Shown here: positions 17,999 through 28,058 of the stretch, one piece after another | How positions within the stretch are numbered: position 1 is the first letter of the stretch | Layout of the letters: the number at the start of each line of letters is the position of its first letter | Assembly (NCBI GenBank): GCA_017516745.1 | Contig: JAFXBF010000005.1 | Location: forward strand, 30,358 to 94,357 | Source of the DNA: Clostridia bacterium | GTDB lineage: Bacteria; Bacillota; Clostridia; Oscillospirales; Acutalibacteraceae | DNA: 64,000 nucleotides | Reading direction: 5' to 3' | Position numbers and translations under genes: made by a program | The notes under the pieces: model-generated | Database searches by the model: none | Told to the model about the DNA's origin: nothing | The model's input: the letters and a program-made list of their open reading frames with translations, nothing else

Positions 17999-19287
17999 CG
18001 GATAATAACAATAACAACAGGAACTTCACCGAAGAAGATGAGCGCATAATGCAGGAACGTATGCTTGAGCGCAGACAGCAGCGTGCCGAGCAGAAAAGAC
18101 AGCAGGAACTTAAAAAGCAGAAAAACAAGCAGACCGTGCAGAAGCTTGTTTTGGCGGCAAAGATTTTTCTTGCCGTGGTTGTTGTACTATCTCTGCTTTT
18201 CGTTGCGGCAAGGTCACTCGGCAACGTCACCTTCTCAAAGGCGGCGGATTATATTTCGCAGAGCATATCAAACCTCAAACCAGGTGACGGCTATCCCGTA
18301 GAGGTCGGCTCGGGCAAGGTCAAGGATATGCAGTCGATGGGGGACTGTGTTGCCGTGCTTCGTGACGACAATGTTATGATGCTCAACTCAACCGCAAAGA
18401 AGCTTGCGGACTATACCCACTCATACTCCAAGCCCGTAATGAGTGTTTGCTCGGGCAGAATGCTGCTCACCGACCGTACAACGGGAAGATATTTCATTGC
18501 GGACAGCAGCGATATTCTCCACGACGACGAGCTTAACACCGAAATCTACTGTGCCGTAATGGGCAGAAAGGGTAACTATGCCTTTGCCTGCGGTGCAGAT
18601 GATGCTTCAAGCGTCGTAAAGGTTTACGGCTCGGATTATAAGCAGAAATTCACCTTCAAGTGTGTGGCTGAATATATAATTGATGTTTCTCTTTCTTCCG
18701 ACGGCAAACAGCTTGCCTGCATCGGTCTCGGTGCGGAAAATGCCGCACTTTATTCCAAAATCTATATTATTGATATAAAAGAGCAAAGCGTTGTGAACGA
18801 ATTCAGGCTTGACGGTACAAACCTGAGTAACGTATTTTTCAGCAGCAAGAATACCGTTATTGCGGTCGGCGAATCCTCTTACTTTATTATTGAGGACGGC
18901 GAAGAAAAGCGTGAAATCAGCTTCGGCGGTAATACAATCGCTTCATTTACTCCCTTTGAAAACGGCAATTTCTCAATCGTGCTCACAAAATACGGCAGTA
19001 TAGATTCGGGTGTGGTTGCTTTGTTTGACAGCAAGGGCGAGGAAAAATTCACCGTAGAACTCGGCTGCGATGTTGAATGTATAAGCTATGACGGCAAAAC
19101 CGTCTGCCTTGTGGATTCGGACAATGTCCTTTATTCCTACAATTCTTCGGGCAAGCTCGTTGGTGAAACCCAACTTGAAATGAGTGCGCAGAGAATTGCC
19201 GTAAGCGGCAAATACTGCTATACTCTTTGTTACGGCGATTTGCTTCGTTGTGATGTCAAGACAAGGCTTACACAGAAAGGGGAATAA
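17995..19287 (+). CDS. DUF5711-like membrane-anchored beta-propeller protein
   Basis: Function unknown. The N-terminal 45 residues are hydrophilic, Asn/Gln/Lys/Arg-rich and probably cytosolic. One membrane segment (about residues 47-70, LVLAAKIFLAVVVVLSLLF) follows. The remaining 350 residues have repeated beta-strand blocks such as DCVAVLRDDNVMMLNS, VSLSSDGKQLACIGLG and CISYDGKTVCLVDSDN, suggesting a propeller outside the cell. It resembles the DUF5711 family from memory. It is coupled to truA and to a CvpA-like gene, hinting at an envelope role. Confidence 0.75.
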   Translation: MTDNNNNNRNFTEEDERIMQERMLERRQQRAEQKRQQELKKQKNKQTVQKLVLAAKIFLAVVVVLSLLFVAARSLGNVTFSKAADYISQSISNLKPGDGYPVEVGSGKVKDMQSMGDCVAVLRDDNVMMLNSTAKKLADYTHSYSKPVMSVCSGRMLLTDRTTGRYFIADSSDILHDDELNTEIYCAVMGRKGNYAFACGADDASSVVKVYGSDYKQKFTFKCVAEYIIDVSLSSDGKQLACIGLGAENAALYSKIYIIDIKEQSVVNEFRLDGTNLSNVFFSSKNTVIAVGESSYFIIEDGEEKREISFGGNTIASFTPFENGNFSIVLTKYGSIDSGVVALFDSKGEEKFTVELGCDVECISYDGKTVCLVDSDNVLYSYNSSGKLVGETQLEMSAQRIAVSGKYCYTLCYGDLLRCDVKTRLTQKGE

Positions 19288-20034
19288 ATGGAAATTTTTG
19301 TAAAATACAGCATTGATGCCATATTGCTGATTATATTAATCACAAACATTCTTGATTCTGCCCGTAAGGGCTTCTTCCGCTGTGTGCTTTCTCTTGTATG
19401 TGTGGTTGCCGCAATTTTTGCTTCCATAACTTTTTCGCAGCCTTTAGCCGAATGGAGTTATGACAATATCTTCAGTCAGCAAATAGAAGCAGAGCTTGAA
19501 CAGGCGCTTGAAGAGGGAATCAACAGCAGCTCCGTTGCACAGGCGGTTACTTCAACCCTTGAAGTAATACCGGGTGTGCTAACAACACAGCTTGAGGAAA
19601 TGGGAATAGATATAAATTCCCTTACGGATAAAATTTCGTCGCTTGAGCTTTCCGCTTCCGATACGGCTCAAAAGGTGTCAACGGATATCATCCGTCCTGC
19701 CTCTTTGGTGCTTCTGAAAATGATATGCTATGTCCTGATATTCATAGCCGTGCGCTTTGTATTAGGGCTTATCATTGGTTTAATAGATAAATTACCTGCT
19801 CCGAGACTGTTCCGACGTGCCAATAAGTGGCTCGGTGCAGCTCTGGGCACTGTGAAAGGAGTGATACTGGTACTGGTTATCTGCTTATTTATCAATGCCT
19901 GTTCAGGGTTGTTTAAGAACAATGAAATGCTGAATGCCTCAATCGAAAATTCACGCATCTGTTCGTTGGTAAGTGAGCTGGGTGAACCTGACCTTGATGC
20001 AATAAAAACAGATATAGATAGTATAGTAAAATAA
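19288..20034 (+). CDS. CvpA family membrane protein
   Basis: Four hydrophobic segments are visible: residues about 8-30, a second after LDSARKGFF, and two in the C-terminal half (LLKMICYVLIFIAVRFVLGL and LGTVKGVILVLVICLFINA). The segment ILDSARKGFFRCVLSLVCVV and the later KWLGAALGTVKG match the CvpA (colicin V production) family. Family members are envelope proteins of unclear function. A soluble insert between the second and third segments is Glu- and Ser-rich. It follows the DUF5711-like gene without a gap. Confidence 0.78.
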   Translation: MEIFVKYSIDAILLIILITNILDSARKGFFRCVLSLVCVVAAIFASITFSQPLAEWSYDNIFSQQIEAELEQALEEGINSSSVAQAVTSTLEVIPGVLTTQLEEMGIDINSLTDKISSLELSASDTAQKVSTDIIRPASLVLLKMICYVLIFIAVRFVLGLIIGLIDKLPAPRLFRRANKWLGAALGTVKGVILVLVICLFINACSGLFKNNEMLNASIENSRICSLVSELGEPDLDAIKTDIDSIVK

Positions 20035-20065
20035 TCTTATATATATTTAAGGAGTGTACAAAACT

Positions 20066-20686
20066 ATGGACAGTATCAAACGTTATCTTGAGGGTTGGAA
20101 AACAATTCCCAACTTCATTTCATTTTTCAGAATTCTTCTTATTCCCGTTTTCGGCGTTCTTTTCTACAACGACCAGCTTGTATGGGCACTCGTTGTTATA
20201 GTCGTTTCGGGTCTTACCGATTTTGTTGACGGCAAAATTGCCCGTAAGTTCAACCAGGTAAGTGAGCTTGGCAAAATGCTTGACCCGCTTGCGGATAAGC
20301 TGACGCAGATTACTCTTGCAATCCTTCTCTTCCTTGAGTTCAATGCTTCGGCTGATAAAGTTATGCACGCTTTCAGCTACGTTTTCCTCGTTTTCCTCGG
20401 CAAGGAAGCTGTTATGGTTATTTTTGCCGTTATTATGATTGCGCTCGGTATGGTGCCGTCAGCAGCAGAGATTTACGGTAAGGTTGCAACCTTCGTTTTC
20501 TACGGTGTTATGGTTGCTCTCTTCCTCTTCGGTCCCGAGGTCGGCGTTTTTGCAAACGCTTTCACTCTTCCCGATATCGTTTGCATTGTCCTTGTGTCAA
20601 TTTCCGCCGTGCTTACGGTTGTTGCTTTCGTGTCGTATATCCCCGACGTTGTAAGACAGGTCAAGGAAAAGTATTTCAAGAAATAA
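20066..20686 (+). CDS. pgsA: CDP-diacylglycerol-glycerol-3-phosphate 3-phosphatidyltransferase
   Basis: This membrane enzyme makes phosphatidylglycerol phosphate. The CDP-alcohol phosphatidyltransferase motif D-G-x2-A-R-x8-G-x3-D-x3-D is present as DGKIARKFNQVSELGKMLD followed by PLADK. The N-terminus IPNFISFFRILLIPVF is typical. I chose the ATG at 20066, ten bases after AAGGAG, over a GTG at 20054. Length is 206 residues with about five membrane segments. The 3' end runs into a 16-bp tandem repeat. Confidence 0.92.
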   Translation: MDSIKRYLEGWKTIPNFISFFRILLIPVFGVLFYNDQLVWALVVIVVSGLTDFVDGKIARKFNQVSELGKMLDPLADKLTQITLAILLFLEFNASADKVMHAFSYVFLVFLGKEAVMVIFAVIMIALGMVPSAAEIYGKVATFVFYGVMVALFLFGPEVGVFANAFTLPDIVCIVLVSISAVLTVVAFVSYIPDVVRQVKEKYFKK

Positions 20687-20707
20687 GTATTTCAAGAAAT
20701 AAGTATT
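20669..20707 (+). repeat. 16-bp tandem duplication across the pgsA stop
   Basis: The unit AGTATTTCAAGAAATA occurs at 20670-20685 and again at 20686-20701, with a third partial copy. The first copy encodes the last residues and stop codon of pgsA, so the second copy is a silent 3' duplicate, probably from replication slippage. Confidence 0.9.
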
Positions 20708-20732
20708 ATATCATAGGAGTAAGTTTTAAAAG

Positions 20733-23042
20733 ATGAAAAGAATGATGTGCAGTAAGTGCAAACAGCGTCCTGCGGTTATTTTCATTCAGCGTGTTGAAAA
20801 CGGTCAGTCCACTCCGTCGGGCTACTGCCTTAAATGCGCAATGGAAATGAACCTCGGCCCCATCAAGCAGATGATGGAAAATATGGGCATTACCGAGGAT
20901 GATGTTGATGCGGTAACAGAGCAGATGGATGCGGCCTTTCAGGGTCTTGACGAAGGCGCATTTGAAACGGGCGGTGCACCTACCTTCCCGTTTTTGCAAA
21001 ATTTTGCCGCAATGAATTCCTCCGAAGCTCCCAATGTTGAGGACGGGGAAGAGGGAGAAATCGTTGCAGAGGAAGTGCCTGACGGTAAGCAGGGCTTCTT
21101 CGGCAGAAAGAAGAAAAAGCCCGACGAGAAAAAGCGTAAGTATCTTTCTCTCTACTGTACCGACCTTACACGAAAAGCAAAGGACGGTAAAATCGACAGA
21201 ATTATAGGCAGAGACAATGAAATCTACCGTGCAATCCAAATTCTCTGCCGCCGTTCAAAGAATAATCCCTGTCTTATCGGTGAGCCCGGTGTAGGTAAAA
21301 CAGCCATTGCAGAGGGTCTTGCCCTCAAAATAGCAAACGGCGATGTGCCTGCTAAACTTGCGGATAAAGAGATTCACCTGCTTGACCTCACAGCCCTTGT
21401 TGCGGGTACACAGTTCAGAGGTCAGTTTGAAAGCAGAATCAAGGGTCTTGTTGATGAGGTAAAGGCAGAGGGCAACATAATCCTCTTTATTGATGAGGTG
21501 CACAACCTCGTCGGTACGGGTGATGCGGAAGGCTCAATGAATGCCGCAAACATTCTCAAGCCTGCACTTTCACGTGGCGAGATTCAGATTATCGGTGCAA
21601 CCACCTTTACCGAATACCGCAAGTATATCGAAAAGGATGCAGCTCTTGAACGCCGCCTTCAGCCCGTCAAGGTTGAAGAGCCCTCTGTTGAGGACACCTA
21701 TAAAGTCCTCGTCGGCATCAAGGACTATTACGAAAATTACCACAGAGTAAAAATCAACGATTCTCTTGTTTACAGTGCAGTTGTTCTTTCGGAGCGCTAT
21801 ATCAACGACCGCTTTCTGCCCGATAAGGCAATAGACCTTCTTGACGAAGCGTGTACCTGTGCAAATCTGAGAAACAAATATATCTCAATGCACGAAATGG
21901 CTGAAAAGCGCCTTGCCATGCTTAAGGTTGAGCACCAGACTCTTTCCGAGGCAAAGGAGATAGATTACGAGGCTGTTTCGAAGGTCAAGGCAGAAATTAT
22001 GGCCTGCGAAAACGAAATTAACAACCTTGCCGAGCTTGCAAAGGACAATAACGTTACAGAGGATGACCTTGCAAGGGTTATTCAGCTGTGGACGGGCATT
22101 CCTGCACAGAAGGTTATCGAAAGTGACCTTCGCCGACTTGCAGACCTTGAAAATAAGCTCAAGGAAAAGCTTATCGGTCAGGATGAGGCCGTTAAGGTTG
22201 TTGCCGCCGCAATCAAGCGTGGCAGAGTACAGATTAGCCCTCGCCGCAGACCGTCTTCATTTATCTTTGTAGGCCCGACCGGTGTCGGTAAAACGGAGCT
22301 TGTCAAGCTTCTTTCACAGGAGCTTTTTGATACTCCCGAAACACTTATCCGCCTTGATATGTCCGAGTTTATGGAAAAGCACAGCGTATCGAGAATTATC
22401 GGCTCACCGCCCGGCTATGTCGGCTACGATGAAGCAGGTCAGCTCACCGAAAAGGTGCGCAGAAAGCCCTATTCGGTTATTCTTTTTGATGAAATCGAAA
22501 AGGCACACCCCGACGTAATGAATATCCTTCTTCAGATTCTCGATGAAGGCAGAATTACCGATGCACAAGGCAGAACTGTCAGCTTTGAAAACACCGTTAT
22601 CATTATGACCTCAAACGCAGGCAGTGACCGCAAGGGAGATGCACTCGGCTTTGCAAAGAGCAAGGCGGATGCAAGCACCGACAGAGCAATGAAGGCTCTG
22701 CGTGAATTCCTGCGCCCCGAATTTATCGGCCGTGTTGACGAAATTGCCGTGTTCAACGATCTGACACAGGAGAATTACGAGCAGATAGCCGTGCTTATGC
22801 TGGACGAGCTTGCAGAGCCTTTACAGAATAAGGGTATCAGCTTCTCGTGGTCTGCCGATGTTCCTGCCGTACTTGCAAAGAAATGTGAAAACGGCACAAG
22901 AGGCGCCCGTGATTTGCGCAACGCAATACGCAGAAGCGTAGAGGATAAAATCGCAAACCTCATAGTCGAAAACGCAGAATCACCGCTTAAAACGGTTGCT
23001 CTTTCAGCCGAAGACGGCGAAATCGTAATATCCGCATTTTAA
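20733..23042 (+). CDS. clpE: ClpE-type AAA+ unfoldase with N-terminal zinc finger
   Basis: A Hsp100 ATPase that unfolds proteins for ClpP. An N-terminal zinc finger has two CxxC pairs (CSKC at about 6-9, CLKC about 30 residues later) and replaces the Clp_N repeats of ClpC; this is the ClpE arrangement. A linker rich in Glu and Lys follows, then AAA domain 1 ([26 protein letters not shown]), a short coiled middle domain, and AAA domain 2 ([24 protein letters not shown]). The segment DALGFAKSK supplies a likely ClpP-docking LGF loop. Length is 769 residues. A ClpC-like name is also possible. Confidence 0.88.
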   Translation: MKRMMCSKCKQRPAVIFIQRVENGQSTPSGYCLKCAMEMNLGPIKQMMENMGITEDDVDAVTEQMDAAFQGLDEGAFETGGAPTFPFLQNFAAMNSSEAPNVEDGEEGEIVAEEVPDGKQGFFGRKKKKPDEKKRKYLSLYCTDLTRKAKDGKIDRIIGRDNEIYRAIQILCRRSKNNPCLIGEPGVGKTAIAEGLALKIANGDVPAKLADKEIHLLDLTALVAGTQFRGQFESRIKGLVDEVKAEGNIILFIDEVHNLVGTGDAEGSMNAANILKPALSRGEIQIIGATTFTEYRKYIEKDAALERRLQPVKVEEPSVEDTYKVLVGIKDYYENYHRVKINDSLVYSAVVLSERYINDRFLPDKAIDLLDEACTCANLRNKYISMHEMAEKRLAMLKVEHQTLSEAKEIDYEAVSKVKAEIMACENEINNLAELAKDNNVTEDDLARVIQLWTGIPAQKVIESDLRRLADLENKLKEKLIGQDEAVKVVAAAIKRGRVQISPRRRPSSFIFVGPTGVGKTELVKLLSQELFDTPETLIRLDMSEFMEKHSVSRIIGSPPGYVGYDEAGQLTEKVRRKPYSVILFDEIEKAHPDVMNILLQILDEGRITDAQGRTVSFENTVIIMTSNAGSDRKGDALGFAKSKADASTDRAMKALREFLRPEFIGRVDEIAVFNDLTQENYEQIAVLMLDELAEPLQNKGISFSWSADVPAVLAKKCENGTRGARDLRNAIRRSVEDKIANLIVENAESPLKTVALSAEDGEIVISAF

Positions 23043-23046
23043 CCGT

Positions 23047-23082
23047 AAAGCCTCTCTCGGACATTCACGGGAGAGGCTTTTG
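23047..23082 (+). terminator. Intrinsic terminator after clpE
   Basis: AAAGCCTCTC at 23047-23056 is fully complementary to GAGAGGCTTT at 23071-23080, with a T-rich tail a few bases later. Confidence 0.85.
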
Positions 23083-23187
23083 AAATTTTTATAAAAATTT
23101 TTTATTTTTTTGTCACAAAACATATTGCTCATGTGTATATAATATAAATGGGTGAAATATTGCCTTTTTGTAGCAAGGGGGGTCGGT

Positions 23188-23679
23188 ATGGGAATAAAAT
23201 CACGCTACAACGAAGAATTCCGCTTTGTTGAATACGCCGTTGAAAAATACAGCAAGATGCTTTTTCGTATCTGCTATTCCATACTGCTCAACGAAGCTGA
23301 TACCGAGGACGCCCTGCAGGAAACCTTTATCCGTTATATGACAAAGGCTCCGCTGTTCAAGGATTCCGAGCACGAAAAGGCGTGGCTGATTAAAGTTGCA
23401 ACAAACATCAGCAAGAATATGGTGCGTTTTCGAAAAGCGCATCAGTCTGCCAATCTCACCGAGCTTGAAGGAATAGGCATCAATCCCGATGACAGGGATT
23501 TGTTTGAAACAATTATGCATCTTCCGTCAAAATACAAAATCATACTGGATTTGTATTATATCGAAGGCTACAAGTCGGGCGAAATCGCAAATATTCTGGG
23601 TCTCAGCCCCGTTGCCGTGCGTAAACGCCTTCAGTACGCAAGGCAGTTGCTGAAAAATGAACTTGAAAGGAATGGTTGA
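23188..23679 (+). CDS. ECF-type RNA polymerase sigma factor
   Basis: A sigma-70 family, extracytoplasmic-function-type factor. Region 2 is visible as VEKYSKMLFRICYSILLNEADTEDALQETFIRYM, and region 4 as LPSKYKIILDLYYIEGYKSGEIANILGLSPVAVRKRLQYAR with its helix-turn-helix. I chose the ATG at 23188, directly after a run of six G at a good distance. Length is 163 residues. The next gene, three bases downstream, is where an anti-sigma factor would be. An AT-rich stretch with TATAAT at 23138-23143 may contain its promoter. Confidence 0.9.
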   Translation: MGIKSRYNEEFRFVEYAVEKYSKMLFRICYSILLNEADTEDALQETFIRYMTKAPLFKDSEHEKAWLIKVATNISKNMVRFRKAHQSANLTELEGIGINPDDRDLFETIMHLPSKYKIILDLYYIEGYKSGEIANILGLSPVAVRKRLQYARQLLKNELERNG

Positions 23680-23682
23680 ATT

Positions 23683-23859
23683 ATGAAAGTAAATAAAATC
23701 AGAGAATACAGCCGTGTTATGAATCAGGTCAATATCAGCGACGGTATGAAACAGAGAATAGCCAGAAACTGCGCAAGGTATGTAACTTTGCAGAAAACCA
23801 AAGAAGGCAAGTTTACCGTAACTGCGGTAATAAAAGAGAAAACTTCGGACAGGATATAA
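23683..23859 (+). CDS. 58-residue protein in the anti-sigma position
   Basis: Not recognised. The product starts MKVNKIREYSRVMNQVN and contains SDGMKQRIARNCARY, resembling the first helices of cytosolic anti-sigma domains, but it ends after 58 residues with no membrane segment or sensor domain. The start ATG lies three bases after the sigma gene, with GAAAGGAATGG upstream, so the pair is an operon. It may be a minimal or truncated regulator of the sigma factor. The stop codon lies in the loop of the terminator that follows. Confidence 0.72.
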   Translation: MKVNKIREYSRVMNQVNISDGMKQRIARNCARYVTLQKTKEGKFTVTAVIKEKTSDRI

Positions 23860-23873
23860 CCTGTCCGTTTTTT
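23846..23873 (+). terminator. Intrinsic terminator after the sigma operon
   Basis: CGGACAGG at 23846-23853 pairs perfectly with CCTGTCCG at 23860-23867, followed by six T. The stop codon of the small gene sits in the loop. Confidence 0.92.
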
Positions 23874-23904
23874 ATGGTAATTTTTTCAAAAGAAGGAGAA
23901 ATTT

Positions 23905-24492
23905 ATGAAAGAACCGTTACTTTACAAGGTGGTAAGACCGCCTATCAAGGCTTTGTTCACGCTTGTGTTCAGACCCACCGTGGAAGGAAAAGAGAACATA
24001 CCTGCCGAGGGTAAAATCATCCTTGCAGGAAACCACACGTCCGTTTTTGACTGCTTCACCGTTGCCTGCGCAACAAAGCGTTGCGTGCATTTTGTTGCAA
24101 AGGCAGAGCTTATGAACGGCATAGGCAAGTACATTTTTCCGGGTCTCGGAATTATTCCCGTTGACCGAAGCACTAACGGCAAGCAGGCGATTGTTTCGGC
24201 TGAAGAGTATCTTAACGACGGAAAATTAATTGCAATTTTTCCCGAGGGTACAACAAACAAAACCGACGATATTATGATGCCTTTCAAGGGCGGTGCAGTT
24301 AAAATCGCTTCAGATACAGACTGTGATATTGTCCCGTTTGCCATAAGCGGCAAGTATAAGTATTTCAAGAAAAGCGTAAAAATTAAATTTATGCCCGTTA
24401 TGAAGGTTGAAAGAGGAAGCCTTAAAGCGGCAAATAAAGCGCTTTATGAAACAGTAAGAAACGAATTAGAAAAAGAATATGGAGTAAAGTAA
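23905..24492 (+). CDS. PlsC-like 1-acyl-sn-glycerol-3-phosphate acyltransferase
   Basis: A lysophospholipid acyltransferase of phospholipid synthesis. The catalytic NHTSVFD (HX4D) is near residue 47, and the phosphate-binding FPEGTTNK motif is near residue 113. Length is 195 residues. A strong GAAGGAG site precedes the ATG. The following gene is a second PlsC-like protein that starts on the base after this stop; tandem PlsC genes could differ in acyl or acceptor preference. Confidence 0.88.
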   Translation: MKEPLLYKVVRPPIKALFTLVFRPTVEGKENIPAEGKIILAGNHTSVFDCFTVACATKRCVHFVAKAELMNGIGKYIFPGLGIIPVDRSTNGKQAIVSAEEYLNDGKLIAIFPEGTTNKTDDIMMPFKGGAVKIASDTDCDIVPFAISGKYKYFKKSVKIKFMPVMKVERGSLKAANKALYETVRNELEKEYGVK

Positions 24493-25119
24493 ATGAATAA
24501 GAACAAGAAAAAGCCTGAGGACAGAGAGCTCGGATACAAGCTGTTTATGCCTGTATTCAACAAATTTTTTAAGTTTTATTATAATCCCAAAACCATAGGC
24601 AAGGAAAATATTCCTGCCGACGGCGCAATAGTTATTGCAGGCAACCACAAGCACATTCTTGACCAGTGCCTTACAATTGCCGCAACCAAAAGAATGATTC
24701 ACTATATGGCAAAAAAGGAGTATTTTGAGGGCAAATTTGCCTGGTTCTTTGGCGCAATGGGCTGCATTCCCGTTGACAGACAGAATACTGATATCCGCAG
24801 CGTAAAATCTGCTATGAAGGTGTTAAGGAAGGACGGCGCAATAGGCATTTTCCCCGAAGGCACCCGAAACAGAACGGATGCCTTTCTGCTTGAGTTCAAG
24901 CCCGGTGCGGTATCTCTTGCCAAGAAAACGGATGCTTATCTCGTGCCTTTCGGTATTACGGGCGATTATAAGTTCCGCAGCAAAAACCTTACCATCCGTT
25001 ACGGTAAGCCCTTCAAGGTTGACAATATGACGACAGAGCAGGCAAACGAAAAGCTATACCGTGAGGTAGAAAGGCTTATGCTTGAAGGGTTAGGGGAAAA
25101 GAATTTAAAGGTTAGCTAA
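24493..25119 (+). CDS. PlsC-like acyltransferase, second copy
   Basis: A second lysophospholipid acyltransferase. The HX4D motif reads NHKHILD, and the phosphate-binding motif reads FPEGTRNRTD. The segment TIGKENIPADGAIVIAGNH matches the equivalent part of the upstream gene (VEGKENIPAEGKIILAGNH), so the two look like an old tandem duplication. Length is 208 residues. It probably acts at the inner face of the membrane. Confidence 0.87.
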   Translation: MNKNKKKPEDRELGYKLFMPVFNKFFKFYYNPKTIGKENIPADGAIVIAGNHKHILDQCLTIAATKRMIHYMAKKEYFEGKFAWFFGAMGCIPVDRQNTDIRSVKSAMKVLRKDGAIGIFPEGTRNRTDAFLLEFKPGAVSLAKKTDAYLVPFGITGDYKFRSKNLTIRYGKPFKVDNMTTEQANEKLYREVERLMLEGLGEKNLKVS

Positions 25120-25143
25120 TATATCAGGGAGTTAAAGTGAAAG

Positions 25144-28044
25144 ATGAAAATCGGTATGGATGTCGGCTCAACCACTTTAAAGTGTGTTGCGCTTGACGAT
25201 AACAACAATATTATTTATAAGGCGTATGAGCGCCACTATTCAAAAATTGCTGAGCTTATTTCAAAAATGCTCGGCGAAATCGTTTCAAAGCACCCCGAAT
25301 TTTCCGAAGCCGTGCTTTCCGTTGCAGGCTCGGCAGGTATGGGCTTTGCTCAAAGCTATAACCTCGAATTTGTGCAGGAGGTTTACGCAACAAAAGTTGC
25401 TGTTTCAAAGCTGCTCGGTAAAACGGATGCCGTAATCGAGCTCGGCGGTGAGGATGCAAAAATCCTTTTTCTCACTAACGGCACGGAAGTACGTATGAAC
25501 GGCTCTTGTGCAGGCGGTACGGGTGCTTTTATTGACCAGATGGCGTCGCTTCTTGAAATGTCACCGCTTGATATGAACGAAATTGCAGGTAGAAGCGAAA
25601 AGATATACTCAATCGCTTCCCGTTGCGGCGTTTTTGCAAAATCGGATATTCAGCCCTTGCTCAACCAGGGGGCAAAGAAAAGCGATGTTGCGGCAAGTAT
25701 CTTCTACGCCGTTGTCAATCAGACCGTTTCGGGTCTTGCACAGGGCAGAAGAATTGAGGGCAATGTTGCTTACCTCGGCGGACCGCTCAGCTTCCTGCCC
25801 GAGCTTCGCAAAGCCTTCGACAATACCCTCGGCGTAAAGGGTGTCTGCCCCGAAAACGGACTGTACTTTGTCGCTATGGGTGCCGCTTTCAGCGCAAAGA
25901 GCAAGCCGATTGATATTAATAATCTTATTGAAAATATAGGTGTCGGAAAGGTCAGCGGTGAATATCCGTCTGCAAAGCCTTTGTTTTCAAGCGAAAAAGC
26001 GTATGCCGATTTCCTTGAAAGACACGGCAGAAATTCCGTTAAGAATGTTACTCTCAATGAAGATAAAAACGTTTATGTCGGTATTGACGCTGGCTCAACA
26101 ACCGTAAAGGCGGCTGTTATCAACAAAAACGGCGAGCTTGTTTTCAGCAGATATATGCCAAATTCCGGTGAGCCCGTACGCCTCGTGCGTGAATTTATCA
26201 GCGATTTTTATTCGCTTTATCCCGATGCAAAGGTCGTTTCGTCTGCGGTTACGGGCTACGGCGAAGAGCTTATCAAAAACGCCTTTGCGGTCGATTACGG
26301 CATAGTTGAAACCGTTGCCCATTTCACCGCTGCAAAGAAATTCAAGCCCGAGGTTGATTTTATTATCGATATCGGCGGCCAGGATATAAAGTGCTTTAAA
26401 ATCCGCAATAACGCAATTGATAATATCTTCCTCAACGAAGCCTGTTCTTCGGGCTGCGGCTCATTTTTGCAGACCTTTGCAAGTGCGTGGGGCTACACCT
26501 CCGAGGAATTTTCAAAGCTCGGTCTTTTTGCGGACAAGCCCGTTGACCTCGGCTCACGCTGTACCGTCTTTATGAATTCCTCCGTCAAGCAGGCGCAGAA
26601 GGACGGTGCGTCAATCGAAAATATATCCGCAGGTCTTTCAATCAGCGTTGTCAAAAATGCACTTTACAAGGTTATCAGAGCTGCCAATGCAGATGAACTG
26701 GGCAAAAACATTGTCGTTCAGGGCGGAACATTTCTTAATGATGCCGTTCTTCGTGCCTTTGAGCAGGAAATCGGCAGGGATGTCATCCGTCCCGACATAG
26801 CAGGTCTTATGGGTGCCTACGGTGCTGCTTTGTGGTCAAAGGAAAACGCAACTCAGAAAAGCACATTCATTACACCGCAGGAGCTTGAAAGCTTTGAACA
26901 TACCGTTAAAACCGTTGCCTGCGGCGGCTGCAGCAACAACTGCCGTCTGACTGTTAATACCTTCAACGGTACAAGAAAATTTATCGGCGGTAACAAGTGC
27001 AGTAAGCCCGTTAAAAGCTCGGTAAAAGTATGTGAATATAACATATACGATTATAAGCGCACTCTCCTTGAAAAATATGCCGATACAAAAGGCGACCGCA
27101 GAACAATAGGTCTTCTCATGGGTCTTAATATGTTCGAGCTTCTGCCTTTCTGGCATACCTTCTTTACTCAGCTTGGCTTTGGCATAACAATTTCGGATAA
27201 ATCTTCAAGAGAGCTCTATGTTTCGGGTCAGCACACCATTCCGTCCGATACGGTCTGCTATCCTGCAAAGCTGCTGCACGGCCACGTTGAGTCGCTTCTG
27301 AACAAGGGTGTCAAGGATATTTTCTATCCGTGTATGACCTATAATATCGATGAAAAGCTTGGCGACAACAACTATAACTGTCCCGTTGTTGCCTATTATC
27401 CCGAAGTACTCCGTTCAAACGTAACCGCTCTTAAAGAAATCAACTTTGTCAGCGATTATGTGGGCTTACACAGACCCAAGGATTTTGTCGGCAAGATACA
27501 TAAAATTATCTGCGACAAATTTGAAAAGGTAGAGCTTGAAGCGGTCAGAAAGGCTGCCGACAAGGCTTACGAGGAATACCACCTCTATATGAACAAGGTG
27601 CATATAGAAGGTCTTGACTTTATGAAGAAGGCAAAGAAGGAGAACATTCCCGTTATTATCCTTTGCGGCAGACCCTATCACCTTGACGAAGAAATAAACC
27701 ACGGCATAGATAAGCTTATATGTGAATGCGGTGCGGCAGTAGTCACCGAGGATGCGGTAAGTCCGCTCGTTTCAAAATTCCCGACGGATGTCCTCGACCA
27801 GTGGACATATCATTCACGCCTTTATGCCGCTGCCAAATATGTTGCGGACAAGCAGGATAACGATATCAACATTGTCCAGCTTGTTTCCTTTGGCTGCGGT
27901 GTAGATGCAATTACAACCGACGAAATGCGTTCAATCCTTGAAAGCAGAGGACGCATATATACACAGATTAAAATAGACGAAATTTCAAACACCGGTGCGG
28001 TAAAAATCAGGCTCAGAAGTCTGTTTGCCGCAACGGGAAGATAA
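25144..28044 (+). CDS. Acyl-CoA dehydratase activase-related protein (double ASKHA domain plus C-terminal cysteine region)
   Basis: Related to HgdC/BadF-type ATPases that activate radical dehydratases through an iron-sulfur cluster. Two sugar-kinase-fold activase domains are in tandem. The first (residues 1-270) has MDVGSTTLKCVAL and SCAGGTGAF with Cys122; the second (about 310-590) has GIDAGSTTVKAAVIN and ACSSGCGSF with Cys434 and Cys438. A third region carries CGGCSNNC and NKCSK cysteines and CYPAKLLHGHVESLL, resembling DUF2229. Larger family members of roughly 1,400 residues also include the part that is here the separate next gene. The substrate is unknown; no dehydratase subunits are nearby. 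Confidence 0.82.
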   Translation: MKIGMDVGSTTLKCVALDDNNNIIYKAYERHYSKIAELISKMLGEIVSKHPEFSEAVLSVAGSAGMGFAQSYNLEFVQEVYATKVAVSKLLGKTDAVIELGGEDAKILFLTNGTEVRMNGSCAGGTGAFIDQMASLLEMSPLDMNEIAGRSEKIYSIASRCGVFAKSDIQPLLNQGAKKSDVAASIFYAVVNQTVSGLAQGRRIEGNVAYLGGPLSFLPELRKAFDNTLGVKGVCPENGLYFVAMGAAFSAKSKPIDINNLIENIGVGKVSGEYPSAKPLFSSEKAYADFLERHGRNSVKNVTLNEDKNVYVGIDAGSTTVKAAVINKNGELVFSRYMPNSGEPVRLVREFISDFYSLYPDAKVVSSAVTGYGEELIKNAFAVDYGIVETVAHFTAAKKFKPEVDFIIDIGGQDIKCFKIRNNAIDNIFLNEACSSGCGSFLQTFASAWGYTSEEFSKLGLFADKPVDLGSRCTVFMNSSVKQAQKDGASIENISAGLSISVVKNALYKVIRAANADELGKNIVVQGGTFLNDAVLRAFEQEIGRDVIRPDIAGLMGAYGAALWSKENATQKSTFITPQELESFEHTVKTVACGGCSNNCRLTVNTFNGTRKFIGGNKCSKPVKSSVKVCEYNIYDYKRTLLEKYADTKGDRRTIGLLMGLNMFELLPFWHTFFTQLGFGITISDKSSRELYVSGQHTIPSDTVCYPAKLLHGHVESLLNKGVKDIFYPCMTYNIDEKLGDNNYNCPVVAYYPEVLRSNVTALKEINFVSDYVGLHRPKDFVGKIHKIICDKFEKVELEAVRKAADKAYEEYHLYMNKVHIEGLDFMKKAKKENIPVIILCGRPYHLDEEINHGIDKLICECGAAVVTEDAVSPLVSKFPTDVLDQWTYHSRLYAAAKYVADKQDNDINIVQLVSFGCGVDAITTDEMRSILESRGRIYTQIKIDEISNTGAVKIRLRSLFAATGR

Positions 28045-28058
28045 GGAGGGGAATTGTT

